From Lantana camara (Eukaryota > Streptophyta > Magnoliopsida > Lamiales > Verbenaceae): a stretch of 64,000 bases of DNA. The position numbers and the translations under genes are program-made. Below are positions 34,696-46,320 of the stretch, in pieces. Position 1 is the first letter of the stretch; every line of letters begins with the position of its first letter. The stretch is from positions 21,581,001-21,645,000 of the forward strand of contig CM074859.1 of assembly GCA_037501455.1 (NCBI GenBank). Direction: 5' to 3'. Under the pieces are notes generated by a model. The model ran no database searches, was not told the DNA's origin, and was given only the letters and a program-made list of their open reading frames with translations.

Positions 34696-34877
34696 GCGCC
34701 CACGCTCCCACTCAGCATTTAATGCGGACAGGACTTCATTAAATGCGATGTCAGAACGTGTCCATTACGGAAGCCTAGAGGTCACTTCTCTTGAAAGAAG
34801 CTTGACCCTCGGATATTCAAAAATTCAAGGCTTGCTTCTCTGAAAATTTTACAGTACGCTCAAAGCGATACTACAGA

Positions 34878-34892
34878 ATTTGGGGGGCAAAA
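34878..34892 (+). promoter_or_regulatory. Gypsy 1 polypurine tract
   Basis: attt followed by ggggggcaaaa directly before the 3' LTR. Confidence 0.75.
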
Positions 34893-35749
34893 TGATGAGA
34901 CACAAAACCTCGCTCGGATCAGAGCCATCCACGTGTCGCCATCTATTGACCTAAAACTTAGACGTTCGTATTAACGGGCTCGCGTGCCTATCCAGCCCAT
35001 TCACTTGATGACTAGTCCAGGTCCACGTGCCTCGGCCCACTATTCAAGCGGGGGATTCAGGCTAGAGAACCCAGCGCTCGTGATACGGTCCTCTCATGGG
35101 CTATCCTCCCAGGGAAGCGTCCCACGAGGGCACATTCTACCTTGCGCTCGGTTATCCAACGCTCGTTGGTCATTAGTCACAGGGGACCCCCTCGTGCATC
35201 CCTTCGAGCGTCACCCACGCTCGAGTATTGTCAACCCCTATTAAGGCGTCCGTACGCCTGTAGGACAGGGTTTGAGCTTCCCAGCGCTCAACGCTCGCCA
35301 ACAACCTCTGACACTATGGCAGTGCGCACCTCGTACCTGGCACGCCGCTTGCTTTTCAGAGCCGTCACTCTCATGCCCTCACAGGCCGCCACGTGTTAGG
35401 GCAACACAGGTTTGGGACCATACGGTCAAATTACCCAATCTGCCCTCACCCTTAACCTATAAATAGGGGGAAACACATGCTTTCTTCCTCAAGTCATCTT
35501 CTCCATCAAAACACACATTGAGCTGGTATATTCCTCCATTAATCTGCATCTTCCCAAGCTACAAACTACCTTCAACACAGTTGCATCACCACCGCATTTT
35601 ACACTCTTGGTGTTATCCTAGCTGGAAGAACCCACGCTCAAAAGGAAACCCAGTTCCTGAGGCTCCCACGCTTGTGATGGTCTTTCCCTTTTCATACAAA
35701 TATTGAAAGTGTTGTTGCATTTTAGGAAGCTCCGATTCCTGTACCATCA
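34893..35749 (+). repeat. Gypsy 1 3' LTR
   Basis: 857 bp, about 97% identical by eye to the 5' LTR. Confidence 0.95.
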
Positions 35750-35754
35750 AAAAG

Positions 35755-35977
35755 CTTACTTCTAATATTTTCTTATTTGAATCTTTTGTTCTAATATTAT
35801 TTGAAATATTGAATGTTTGTATATATTTGTATAATATATTAAATTATTAAATATTTACTATTTAATTTAAAATATAAAAATATTATTTATATGTAATTTC
35901 TAATATTAAAACAAATAAAAAAATTCAGAGATAAAACCCCACAAAGAAACATATACATATATAATATACATATTCGA

Positions 35978-36059
<82 letters not shown>

Positions 36060-36355
36060 TATTCAATATTGTATTTAGTAAAAAATATAGATATCGAAGT
36101 CAAGAGTGGTGATGTGGCATATAACTATTAGGCTCGTTTACTTTCATTTTGTTTATAAATTTTTTTATGGCTATTTAACCTGGTCTCTAATTTACTTTGT
36201 AAGTTAGATATATTGCTTGTTTAGCCCACTTTTTGTGTTGTTTTTACTTTGGTTGGTCATGGTCCATTATCGGTCCATATCAAAAATAATATTTTTCTAA
36301 AAAATTCTTCCAAAAATGTTATTTTCTTTTATATATATTAATGAAATAATATAGA
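35755..36355. other. AT-rich intergenic DNA with (AAT)n
   Basis: No gene. An (AAT)n microsatellite at 35978-36060 is the only organised feature between Gypsy 1 and the viral insert. Confidence 0.6.
35978..36060. repeat. (AAT)n microsatellite
   Basis: About 27 uninterrupted AAT units. Confidence 0.97.
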
Positions 36356-36561
36356 ACGCCATTTCATTTGGCGATCTTTCAAATTTGATCAATTTTGGGT
36401 TTTTCTAGATTGATAAATTGCAAGAGTTGGTACAATAAATTTTTTAAATTATATTTCTAACCCAAAAATCTTTTATAAAAAGACCTATATACTTTCTAAA
36501 AATATCAAATAGACCACTAAATTTTTAAAACTAATTTGTAAATTTTTAAAACTAAAGTGTA

Positions 36562-36816
36562 ATGGATAAAACGTCAATACACCCCCTTTTTAGATGGTAT
36601 CAGAGCCTAGAAGACGATGTGTTTTGGGATAAAAAATATAAAACTTTAATAAAAATAATTATAAACACTATGTTTAAATTATTTGAAATAGGAATTATTA
36701 TATGGTTTCAAATTCTAGATGAATATAAAAGATTAAATGATCTAGAAGAAGAAATGAATTATCTAGATATTGATGGTTATAATACCGATATATCCTATGA
36801 TGATACAGATTGGTAA
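36562..36816 (+). CDS. Small viral ORF over the primer-binding site
   Basis: 84 codons, AT-rich, with an acidic C-terminal third (EEEMNYLDIDGYNTDISYDD). The primer-binding site lies within its first 15 codons, so this may be leader sequence that happens to be open and not a gene. No family match. Confidence 0.25.
   Translation: MDKTSIHPLFRWYQSLEDDVFWDKKYKTLIKIIINTMFKLFEIGIIIWFQILDEYKRLNDLEEEMNYLDIDGYNTDISYDDTDW
36595..36606 (+). promoter_or_regulatory. Viral primer-binding site (initiator Met-tRNA)
   Basis: TGGTATCAGAGC, the exact complement of the plant initiator tRNA-Met 3' end, used by all caulimovirids to prime minus-strand DNA. It conventionally marks position 1 of the viral circle. 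Confidence 0.9.
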
Positions 36817-36990
36817 TATCCTTCACCATGAGAATTTTAAATAAACGCGAGTTAGCTAATTTATATAATTTTATGAAGATATGCTAAAATATTTTCTAAA
36901 AAAGAATAAATTAAATCCTTCCAATTATTATAAAAAGAAGATAAGGTAGTGTAGAATAAAAAGAAATTATTATTCAAATATCCTTTCTAT

Positions 36991-37619
36991 ATGAATCGTT
37001 ATTGGAGAGATTGGATTAACAATATAAATAAAATATTAGAATTGGAGACAAAAATAGAAAAGCTAAGAGATGAAATAAAAACTTTAGTGGATAAAGATCT
37101 TTGTAATAAAAATAAAAATGATACAAGGAAGCTAAAAAATTTACTAAAAAAGTAAAAGAATAAGGCTTTATTAAACAAAATAAAAGCTGAAAAAATATAG
37201 AAACGATAGACATAAACCTTCAATTTATAATAGAATCTATTAATAGAATCAAAGAAGAAATGTTAAATCTTCAAGATTCTATAAGAGAATTAAAGAATAA
37301 AGTTCAATTAAATAGAGTTAGTATGAAACAACTTGAGATAACAATTAAAGAAAAAGAAAAAAGATCTAAGGCTGAAAAATTAAAAGATATAGATAAGGAA
37401 ATAAAAACTCCATTTAAAATAATAAATTTAGAAAAGGCCAAACCATATGAAAAAGGCTCTTTTGATGATTATATGCTTAATACAATAGTTCTAAGAATGC
37501 TAAAAGAACAAGAAGAGAGTTCTAAAGGAGCTCTTGAAAGGCTTAATGCTAAAGGAACTAATATAGAAAATGATAATAAACAAGAAGCAAATCAAAACCA
37601 AAATAAAATACAAACATGA
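36991..37619 (+). pseudogene. Viral coiled-coil protein region
   Basis: A Lys/Glu-rich, helical stretch. The first part (36991-37153, ELETKIEKLRDEIKTLVDKD) ends at a stop. A second open frame (37260-37619, 119 codons) reads DSIRELKNKVQLNRVSMKQL with heptad-like spacing and later FDDYMLNTIVLRMLKEQEES. Its stop overlaps the next start in ATGA. Its place before the coat protein and its coiled-coil nature suggest a virion-associated-type protein, but there is no motif proof. Confidence 0.5.
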
Positions 37620-38803
37620 ATGAAGTGAATGAATTAATTGAAGATTTTGAAAAAATAAATTTGGAAGATATAGTAGAATATGAAGTAAGAATGAATAACA
37701 CTGGTCCTTCAGGAACCAAAAGAGCAGATGGATCAACTATAGAAGATCCAGATGAATCTGTGGGATCTAATGAACCAAAGAGTTATCCAACTTATTTTAA
37801 TACAAAGAAAAATAAACATTAAGATAAAAGACCTAGAGGTTATAATAATAAATATCAACCTAACGATGAATATTCAGAACCTATAAATATAAATGGTAGT
37901 AAATTAAATTTAAATAATAAAAAGATAAAAGAAAAGCTTTAATCAAATGGCAAAATGATATGATTGCCTATTTTCTAAACCAAGATGAAATATATGCTAC
38001 TGCATCTAGACGAACTGAATATATAATATCTACCTTTGATGGGATAATCCATCATTGGTGGGAAGGTGTTTCTTCAAGGAATAATGAGAACCTCTATGGA
38101 AATGGGTTTTGATAAAGATATAAGAAGCGGAGTAGAAGCTATGGTGCACTATATATCAGATGAATTTTTAGGAGAATCTTGGATAAATAATACCGAACAA
38201 GAAAAACTAAAAGAAAAAGAAGAAGCTAGAAATGATCTCATAAATCTTTCTATATGCTCTATTAAATTTCTCCGAAATTATATAGAAGAATTTTGTGACT
38301 ATTTTTATAAACAGTATTATAGTGGAGAATCACAAGACATATACCTTAATATGTTTTACTCGAAACTCCCAAATCCTTGGAATACACATATAAATAAAGT
38401 ATGGGAAAAGAAAAAAGAAACTACGCCTAATAATTTAGGTGGAAGAGTAAGAGTATTAATAAATGAATTAAGAAGGCTCTGTTATGAACAACAATCATAT
38501 AAGAAATCTAGAAAAATTTCTGTACTTTATTGTTCAAATCTAGACATGCCTACACAATGGGGTTTGTGAAAAGAAAAATAAAAATAGACCCTATAAAAAG
38601 AGAAAATTCAAAAGGAACAGATACAAAAAATATAATAAGTTTGATAGAAAACATATAAAGCCTAAAAGAAGGTTTTTCAAAAGAAGGGAAAAAATTAATA
38701 AAAAACCTACAAAATGCAGATGCTGGAATTGTGGAGAAAAAGGTCATAAATCACCAGAATGTCTTAAACCTAAAAAGGTAAGAGCAATAGAAGCTAAATT
38801 ATA
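37616..38803 (+). pseudogene. Viral coat protein with zinc knuckle
   Basis: The N-terminal acidic part (37616-37822) is followed, after stops and shifts, by the capsid core: a block IISTFDGIIHHWWEG near 38030, then FCDYFYKQYYSGESQDIYL and LPNPWNTHINKVWE (38066-38569). A frameshift near 38555 leads into a very basic stretch and the CCHC knuckle CWNCGEKGHKSPEC at 38721-38762. Acidic ends, a basic region and one C-x2-C-x4-H-x4-C knuckle near the C terminus are the hallmarks of caulimovirid coat proteins, which package the genome. At least three breaks are present. Confidence 0.85.
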
Positions 38804-39050
38804 GAAATTAGAGATGAACTTGAAGAAATATCTGATATAGAAAATAATATAGGAAATGAAATATATGTTGAAATAAGTTCTTCAGAAAATTCTAAATTTG
38901 AATCTGAATCTGATTAAATGGTATCTGAAATACAGAATTATAAGGAAGATGAAATAATAGAAGAAGATAGTACAGTAGGATATGCTAAACGAATAACTTT
39001 TAGTTAAGAAACACTTGACAAAATAAAAAACTATAAGTATATTCCCTTGA

Positions 39051-39880
39051 TTGGCTAATTTAGTAAAAAGAAATAAGATAAATATCTATGACTATCATGA
39101 GGTAAAAAAAGCTATAAGTATAGAAAATACCTCTGGAAATGTCAAGATAAGTCTTATAACAAGAGGAATAGCTAATAATGCTATAAATAAAGTGAAAAAA
39201 TCTCTTAAACAAAAGATACAGTATATATATTTGGGAAGAGTACAATTTCTAGTTAAATCTCTATTTAGAGAATGTATCGATAGTCCATTAGTTCTATCTT
39301 TACATGATCAAAGATTTAGAGATGCTAAAACTAGTCATTTGGGAACAATAAAAGGAAATTTGTTTTATAAGCAATTTCTTTTTGATGTTTTTCCAAAATA
39401 CAATATCAATATGCAAGATGAAAATATAGATGAACTTTTAAACTTACACTATAAATTTTTAAAAGATATAGGTTTAAAAATGGCAGTAAGGCTTTCACTA
39501 TTTATTATAGAGCACTTTATGTGTTAAGTAATAACAATTATGGTAAAACTTTTCAAGATGAACCATACTTAAAAATAGATGAAGAATGTAAAGATATAGC
39601 TACAGCAAAATTGCCTCTACTAGAAGAAATACAAGAAATAGAAACATATCAAATAGAAATTAATAATAAACCAGAAATGAAAAAGAGATTATTACCCTCT
39701 AAACTTAGTTTCCAAGGGAATAGGATAATTGGAGGAAGTTCTAAATATTCTTTTACTGGAGAAAGCTCTGGTATTAAAATAGAAAGAAAATTAACTGTTA
39801 ATAGATCTTTAAGATGTACAAATACTATGGTTATAGAAGGAGAATATTTTAATGGAACAAATAGAATATTTGGACCTAAA
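39051..39880 (+). pseudogene. Viral movement protein
   Basis: The frame 39051-39527 carries the 30K-type movement protein core: RVQFLVKSLFRECIDSPLVL, HDQRFRDAKTSHLGTIKGNL (the conserved central Asp region) and KFLKDIGLK. A frameshift near 39480 passes into the frame 39521-40213, which continues with YRALYVLSNNNYGK. Such proteins line plasmodesmata for cell-to-cell transport. In this insert the movement protein frame runs on into a retropepsin-like domain. Confidence 0.8.
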
Positions 39881-40213
39881 ATATTAATTGACACAGGAGC
39901 TAGTGTTAATCACTTTGCTCAAGTAAAAAATAAAGGACTAATAGGAATGATTACTAGTTTGCCCATCCAATATACAACCTTTGATGGATTTAAGGCAACA
40001 TGTAATCAAGAGTTATATGTTCTAATTACTCTACAAGGAATAAAATTGAAAGTTAAATGTTGTTTAGATTCATACATGAATGGAGAATTCTTTGATACAA
40101 TTCTAGGAAATGAATTCCTCAACAATTGCGAATATTACAAAATAGAAAAGAATGGAGTCACACTTCAAATTCAAGATAAAGAAATATTTTGTCCCAAGTA
40201 TGAAAGGGATTAA
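39881..40213 (+). pseudogene. First retropepsin-like domain, fused to the movement protein frame
   Basis: In the same frame as the movement protein tail, ILIDTGASVNHFA at about 39883-39920 has the aspartic-protease D-T-G-A signature. TILGNEFLNNC at about 40100-40128 has the second signature strand, about 70 residues later. This spacing is that of a single retropepsin fold. The frame ends at 40211, overlapping the start of the next ORF. A second, separate retropepsin-like domain follows. Confidence 0.7.
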
Positions 40214-41257
40214 TTTTCCTTTAAGTGTTTTTATACAACTAACACTATTAAAAGGCAATATAACAACTTGTGCTTTGATAGATACTGGATCAGAGATAAC
40301 AATATTTAAAACATTCTTAATTAAAGAATGGAAGGCAGATAGCAATATAAGAATTAAGGGCATAACTGGACAATCTCAAGCTATCAATCAAGTTGCTAAA
40401 GAGGTAGAAATTATACTAGGGAGTAAGATAATTCTCATTAAACAAGTATATGAATACAATTCTTTAGAAGCAGATATCTTATTAGGAAATGATTTCCTTG
40501 AACAATTTCAATTTTATACACAAAATGTATATATGGTAACATTAAAAACATCATGTGGACATTTTCTTAAAATATCAAGAGTCAATAAACCATTCAGAGT
40601 TCAGTCAGCTGAGCGTGGTGGAAGACAGGTGTTCGAGAAAATTCCAATACAAATAAATACCATTTCTGTAAAAAGAATAAACTTAGATTCTATTAAAAAG
40701 AAAATAGAAGAAAACTATAATAATAACCCATTAGCTTTTTGGAAAGAAAGTCATCCTAAAGCTAAAATAGAATTAACAGAAAATGTAGTTATAAAGGAAA
40801 AACCTATGTTATATACTATTGAAGAAAGACAAGAATTTAAAAAACAAATAGAAGAATTACTTGATAAGAAACTCATTCAAAGAAGTTTTAGTCCTTTCTC
40901 TAGTCCTGCTTTTATGGTTATGAACGAAGCAGAAAAGAAGAGGAATAAAGCTAGGATGGTAATAAACTATAAAAGGTTAAACTATTTCACTAAAACTGAT
41001 AGTTATCCTTTACCAAATAAAGAAGTTATTATAAACCTAGTCAAAAACAAGTCTTTCTACTCTAAATTTGACTGCACTTCAGGGTTTTGGCAAATAAGAA
41101 TGGAAGATGATAGTATTCAATATACTGCATTCAGTGCTCCTCAAGGACATTACGAATGGCTTTAATGCCTTTTGGGCTAAAAAATGCACCATCAGTATAT
41201 CAAAGGAAAATGGATATATAACATCTTTTCAAAATATCATAATTTTATGATAGTATA
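40152..41257 (+). pseudogene. Viral pol: second protease domain and RT N-terminal part
   Basis: The 337-codon frame opens with a retropepsin-like unit: CALIDTGSEITIF near 40270-40308 and DILLGNDFLEQF near 40475-40505. The RT follows: FSPFSSPAFMV, RMVINYKRLNYF, SKFDCTSGFWQIRM (first catalytic Asp, near 41070) and APQGHYEW. A frameshift at about 41160 leads to MPFGLKNAPSVYQ. The frame is then cut at 41257, directly before the YIDD codons, by Gypsy 2. Start choice between the ATGs at 40152 and 40203 is open. Confidence 0.88.
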
Positions 41258-42100
41258 TGATGGGTTCCGAATGGGGGGATTAGAATTCGATCACTTTATA
41301 ATTTGTTTGAGTGGGGAAACCGCCGGAATTTCGCCGGAGAAGATGAGGTTCTACCTGCTAGGACAAACACACTGAAAAGTCAGAAGGCCAAGTTGGGGGG
41401 ACCGGGGGTGATACCCAGTTTGGCTCTCCGACGCTCAAGTCAGATGATGATCTGAAAGAGGAAATGTAAGCTAAGTAGGAATTGCAGTTATGAAGATCGC
41501 TTACAGTGAAGGAGATGACTCTGTTTATTTATAGTTGAGGGTTGGTCAAGGACCCTTTGGTCATTTGCCCCATGTGGTCCTGGCCGAATGTTGCCCTAAC
41601 ACGTGGCGCTATGAGAGAGAAACCTAAGAGGAATCTTCTGCAAAAGCTGCTGAGAGTTAGTGTTGGCAACAGGGGCAGGTACACGGACATGTACGGTGTG
41701 TCAGAGAGCCGTTTGGGAGGTTGGTAACGAGGGCTTAAGAGCACCCTCGTGACAACCAGAAGCCTTGGAGGCTAAGATATCCGCTAGGGGATGAGGGCTA
41801 GAGCTTGTTGTAAGAGGTTGAAGCGGAAGCCTCTCCGAGGGAATGTAGCGCTCGAAGAAGGCTCACTTAGATTGATTGAGGTACTAGTCATGCAGTACCA
41901 ACGACGCTTGTGGAAGAGAGGTAAGAGCAATAGTGTTGATGCACGTGTATCCATAGCAGAGTTGATGCCGGTCCTTGCGGGATGCCAGCGCTCAAAGGTT
42001 TGAGCGCTCGTATATGTCTGATGCAATCTTAGAGAAGCAAGTGCCATCATCCTAAGGTGCCACGTGCCAAGATGAGGACAAGCGTGTTTTGACCCCATCA
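41258..42100 (-). repeat. Gypsy 2 3' LTR
   Basis: 843 bp; on the minus strand begins TGATGGGGTC and ends GGAACCCATCA. Confidence 0.95.
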
Positions 42101-42119
42101 TTTTGGCCCCCCCCAATTC
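42101..42119 (-). promoter_or_regulatory. Gypsy 2 polypurine tract
   Basis: The minus strand reads aattggggggggccaaaa directly before the 3' LTR. Confidence 0.8.
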
Positions 42120-42444
42120 TGTAGTCCTTTGTAATAAGGGCTGTAGAATTCATCATGTACGATCCTCTTAGCGTGATGCTTGGGAGGGTTTTTGGCGTGT
42201 TGGGCAATTTTCCTTCCGATTGCGCCATTAATGCGGTCCTTTCATCTGACCGCTTGTTATGTCCAAGCATTAAATGCTGTCCTTTCTTCTGACCATTTGG
42301 AGCGTATAAGCATTAAATGCTGATGCGCGTGGGGCGCGTGAGGCTTGGGAAATGCACGACGTTTCCATAAAGTGAACGGTTTCCTAGGCGGGAAATGATT
42401 ACCTATTTTGAATTTCTTGCCAGAAACGTACCAACTCCCATCCC

Positions 42445-42453
42445 TATAAATAA
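42445..42453 (+). promoter_or_regulatory. TATA box of the antisense gene, Gypsy 2
   Basis: TATAAATAA in the context tccctataaataaggg, about 290 bp before the ATG at 42740 and 345 bp inside the 3' LTR. Position and distance match copy 1. Confidence 0.65.
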
Positions 42454-42739
42454 GGGATCCCGTATCCATTCCACCTTTTTACGCGAACATATCTTTCAAG
42501 CACCCTTCTGCAAAAACTTCTCCGCATACCAGTCACAGAGCATTCCATCCTTCCTTCAAGTTCTTCCCAGAAATCTTAAGGTAATATTCGGTGAAACTTT
42601 CTAACTTCGCAAATTTTAGGATCAAATTTAGGATTCAACAATTCCTTAGGCTTCTCCTCCCCGGAAATCTCAAATCTCTTTAGGTGTACAACCTTTCCCA
42701 GAGAAAATCCCCAAATCTCTTTCAAATTCCAACACCGCC

Positions 42740-45519
42740 ATGGCCAATCGACATGTAGAGGAGTTTGCCCGTGGAATCAGGGAGATGGCCACCCAAAATT
42801 CATCTCCTCCGGATTCTTCCAGGGATGAAGGGTTGGAAGAGGCCATGATAGTCATAGATGTAAGGGACCCAGAAGGGGTTGAACCTCTTTTTAAAGAGAT
42901 GAACCTGGTAATGGAGGCAGAGAGACAGGGGGGAACTCTTCCAATAACTGAGAGTGCTACCCATCCCCACCGCTATGCTGTGACGGTGGCAAGGGCCGCC
43001 CCAGCGCCGATGACAGAAAAGGCAGCGGGGCCCTCCGAAAGGGCCCGTGACAAAGGAAAGGGCAAAAAACCTCAAAAGCCCAGAAAAACCAAAAAGTCCA
43101 AAGGATCCAAGGAGGGTGAAGACTCAGGCTACCAGGCTACTGAGCGCACCCCAGACGAAACTCCCAGCACGGTTACTCTAGGGGAGGTGAAAACAATGCT
43201 GGCACCCATCTTCTGGGATGAGCGATTCACATGGAGAATCCCCGCTAAACACGAGCGTGCCAATCATCCGCCTCCTGGTGAGATGGCAGTTTACGTGGAT
43301 GCTGTCAGCTCTGGGGGCTTGAGGTTCCCAATTTCGATCTCAATGGCCCATTTACTGAACGACCTGAACCTCTGTCCTTCCCAAATCGTGCCCAATGGCC
43401 TGGCTCTACTAACAAGCTTCGTGATTCTGATGAGAAGCGTTGGTTACGAGCCCTTCGTGCGGAACTTTAATGCATTCTTCCAAGTAGTCACCTCATCACG
43501 CTTATCCCCTGAGGCGGGCTTCTATTACGTCCAAGCGAAAGCTCACACAAAGCTAATCAATTCTCCCTCCAGTACTTACGGTCCCAACTGGAAGGAAAAA
43601 TTTATCTTTGTCAAGGCTCCCACGGAAGAAGGCTTTGGGGTGCCCTCAAATTGGGGTTCGGTTTCAAAGAGCCGCCTGGAGCCTGTCCTTCCCAAGGATT
43701 GGGCCAAGAGTTTGGCCGAGGCTCTAAGGGACGAGGGTCACCCTATTAAAGCGAAAGACTGGATAGACGACGCAGAACTTATGTTCTTGTGTGGTCTCTC
43801 TAACGACCCTTACTATCTTGACAACCCCCCGGCTCGTGACGTGGAAAGAGATGGTTAGATTCTTAGGGCACTAACTTTTAGATAGGGATACTAACTGTAT
43901 TCTTCTTTTTACAATCTTGCACAACGAATAATTTGTTTATGGATTTTTAACTCTGGTGCTTGTTTTTCTTGTAGAAGCAAATATCTTAGAGATGGCAGGA
44001 GGAATTAGGCACGCCGCTCATTTCGCTCATGCCAACAGGAACCAAACCCAACAGAGGGAGCAACAACGCCCTCGAAGCCGTGGTAGCAGGGGTGACGCTC
44101 ATGGTCCGGGCTCATCTTCGAACGTGCAACCCCCTCGTGGCCGAGAAGAAAACCGTGTGGCCAACCCCGAAAACATAATAATGGTGCGACCACCTCCTCC
44201 TCCGTCGGACTCGAGGGTGTCCGACCCTCACAACGTTAACCAAGTGAGGCCTCCCTTGGCAATAAATGAGACTCTGCCAAGCGCCAGTAGACCTTCCCGT
44301 AAGAGGAAGAGGATGCCCGACACTATAGCAATAAAGGGCAAAGGGAAACAAGTGGTTGAGGGCCCCAAGGGTGGTGGGGAAACTTCCTCTTCAGAGGAAG
44401 AGCGCTTATGGGAGTTCTCCCGACGAGGGGATAGGAACTTCTCAGGCGCCTCCGACGGTGGGCCAGTTCTGCTAAGGCCCGGCACTCGCTCAAACCGTCA
44501 GCGAGGGCCTCTACGACAAGGCCCAATTCACGGCGGACCACAGGTATCTGTTCAGCGAGTCTGTGGAGACAATGGCCTACGACGCGGCCCACGCCTTGAT
44601 CTCCGTAAATCTTTACTCTCTTGTCACATTGCTATGTCTGGTAAGTATCTCTCTAACACTTTCTTGCTAATACTTCCCTTCCTTCGAACCCGCACAGCAA
44701 GTACTCCCCAGGCTTAAGAACATTCAAATTCGGGCATCCGTCTATGCCGATCGTAAGGCCAAGTACAAGAAGATGGCACGTGCTAACGATCCGGCTCAAA
44801 TTCAAGTGGAGCTGGATACTGAAACAGCCAAGTACGAGTCCCTCAAAGACTTGCACAAAAAGACGGAGGAGGAGCTAAAGAAGCTGAAGGAGGACATTGT
44901 AGCGGTGGAGAGCGCTCGAAGCAGCTTGAGCGGCAAGTTGGCCCAAATGGATGAGGGCTTCAAGAAGGCAGAGGCCGAGCGTGAGAGCTGGAAAACGAGG
45001 GCTCTGGAGGCTGAGAGGAAGTTTAATGATACGATGAATGAATGGCCTCAAAGTCTTGACCGAGCGAACAAGGAGGCCCTCATCAAGTTCTGTCACTCAA
45101 AGGCCTTCAACTTTGTGGCTTCCTTACACTGCTTGGACGAGGCTCAAAAGGCCTTCAACCTAGCCATCGAACAACGCATCCACAAGGGGCTAACCAACAC
45201 AGCTACGAGAGAGGCGGAGGGCACAAGGCTCATGTTCAATGAGCGCTGCGAGGAAGATGCCGAATATCGGGATGACCCCGCAGACACCATTGCTGAATTG
45301 GAGTATGACTTCTTGCTTAAGCTTCTCCAAGACCAATACATGGATGCCCATCCGGCGAGTAATGCTCCACAAGCTGCACAAAATGATCCTTCTGAAAATG
45401 AGCCTCAAGTGCCTGTCGGGGAGGATGCCCATGTCCCAGCTGCTGAGGGTGCCAACGCACTTGCTCCTGATGCCAACGAGCCCAACGATCCACAAGCGCC
45501 CGAGCCACCAGCTGCCTAA
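42740..45519 (+). pseudogene. Gypsy 2 antisense gene (Tat-type aORF), three exons
   Basis: Exon 1 is 42740-43853, exon 2 43975-44604, exon 3 44698-45519. Intron 1 (121 bp) has donor gttagattc and acceptor tttcttgtag. Intron 2 (93 bp) has donor gtaaatc and acceptor cgcacag. Exon 1 (371 codons, fully open) has the putative gypsy-type transposon domain: RANHPPPGEMAVYVDAV, LRFPISISMA, CPSQIVPNGLALLTSF and AGFYYVQAKAHTKLI. Exon 3 is a coiled coil (LHKKTEEELKKLKEDIVAVE), then HSKAFNFVASLHCLDEAQKAF, then a Pro/Ala/Glu-rich tail. A one-base shift near 44478 in exon 2 separates the frames. It is far better preserved than its copy 1 partner. Function unknown; the predicted product is intracellular with no signal peptide or membrane segment. 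Confidence 0.82.
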
Positions 45520-45892
45520 CCTCAAGAGCCAGAAGGCCCAGTTTATGGCCCAGTGGCCCGGAACATCTTGGTGGTTATTGATGAAGATGTTGCTCCTGCC
45601 GCCTGAAGCCTTTCCCTATTTTAGTGCTTTCAACTCTTGTCAAGAAACTTATGGGCCTTTGAGCCTTCATTTTGTAATTTAGGTGAATGCCTTTAATGAA
45701 TGAAATTCCTTCTTTCCTTCAGAATACTGTTTTTTTTTTACCTTTTTCTTGATTGCGAATTTTCATCTTGCGATTGTTGTGAACAAATCTTGTAGTGGTA
45801 AGATTGTATGTAACATGCTTAGTGAAAATCGCATTACTCAGATAAAGTCTTTGGAACTTGAAAGATTCCATTAAATATTTTGAAAAATCTAA
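45520..45892. other. Gypsy 2 non-coding segment after the antisense gene
   Basis: The presumed 3' UTR of the antisense gene, with a T-run at about 45729 and an aatgaatgaaattcc tract; no frame is supported. Confidence 0.4.
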
Positions 45893-46320
45893 CTAAGTCT
45901 TGAGTAATTACGGGGGTCTTATGATGAGAATGCCCCCATTCAAAACTTGTGTAAATTTTTGCTTTTGTTCTTAGAAATTTGGCTAAGTCTTGAGTACATA
46001 CGCGGGTCTTATTGAGTGGCTGCCCTCGTTCAAGACTGGTGAAATTTCTTCTTAATCCTGGAAATTTTGCTAAGTCTTGAGTATTTGCGAGGGTCTTACT
46101 GAGTGATCGCCCTCGTTCAAGACTTGTGAAATTTCTTCTTAGTCCTGGAAAATTTTGCTAAGTCTTGAGTGTTTGCGAGGGTTTTACTGAGTGATTGCCC
46201 CCGTTCAAGACTTGTGAAATTTTCCTTAATCCTGGAAATTTTGCTGCTAAGTCTTGAGTGTTTGCAAGGGTCTTACTGAGTGATTGCCCCGTTTAAGACT
46301 TTGTGGAATTTCTTTCTGAT
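45893..46320. repeat. Tandem array of about 88-bp units
   Basis: The word ctaagtcttgag recurs at 45893, 45983, 46070, 46158 and 46247 (spacing 90, 87, 88, 89). Each unit also holds ggtctta, gagtg and ttcaagact. Five units lie between the 3' ends of pol and the antisense gene. Tandem arrays in this region are known from Tat elements and can seed satellites. Confidence 0.92.

Larger units (their letters stand above)
19084..35749 (+). mobile_element. Ty3/Gypsy Tat-type element, copy 1
   Basis: LTRs of 859 and 857 bp (19084-19942 and 34893-35749; about 25 differences by eye) are flanked by the perfect duplication AAAAG (19079-19083, 35750-35754). The order is LTR, PBS, gag, protease, RT, degenerate RNase H, acquired RNase H, integrase, antisense gene, polypurine tract, LTR. 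Two solo LTRs sit inside (23724-25669 and 32415-34695), each with a perfect 5-bp target duplication. Without them the element is about 12.4 kb, nearly the size of copy 2. The RT-RNase H-RNase H order and the antisense extra ORF place it in the Tat lineage (Retand/Ogre/TatV relatives). Confidence 0.95.

Noticed and set aside
35906..36103. Frame with a run of isoleucines on the minus strand
   Set aside because: Produced entirely by the (AAT)n microsatellite.
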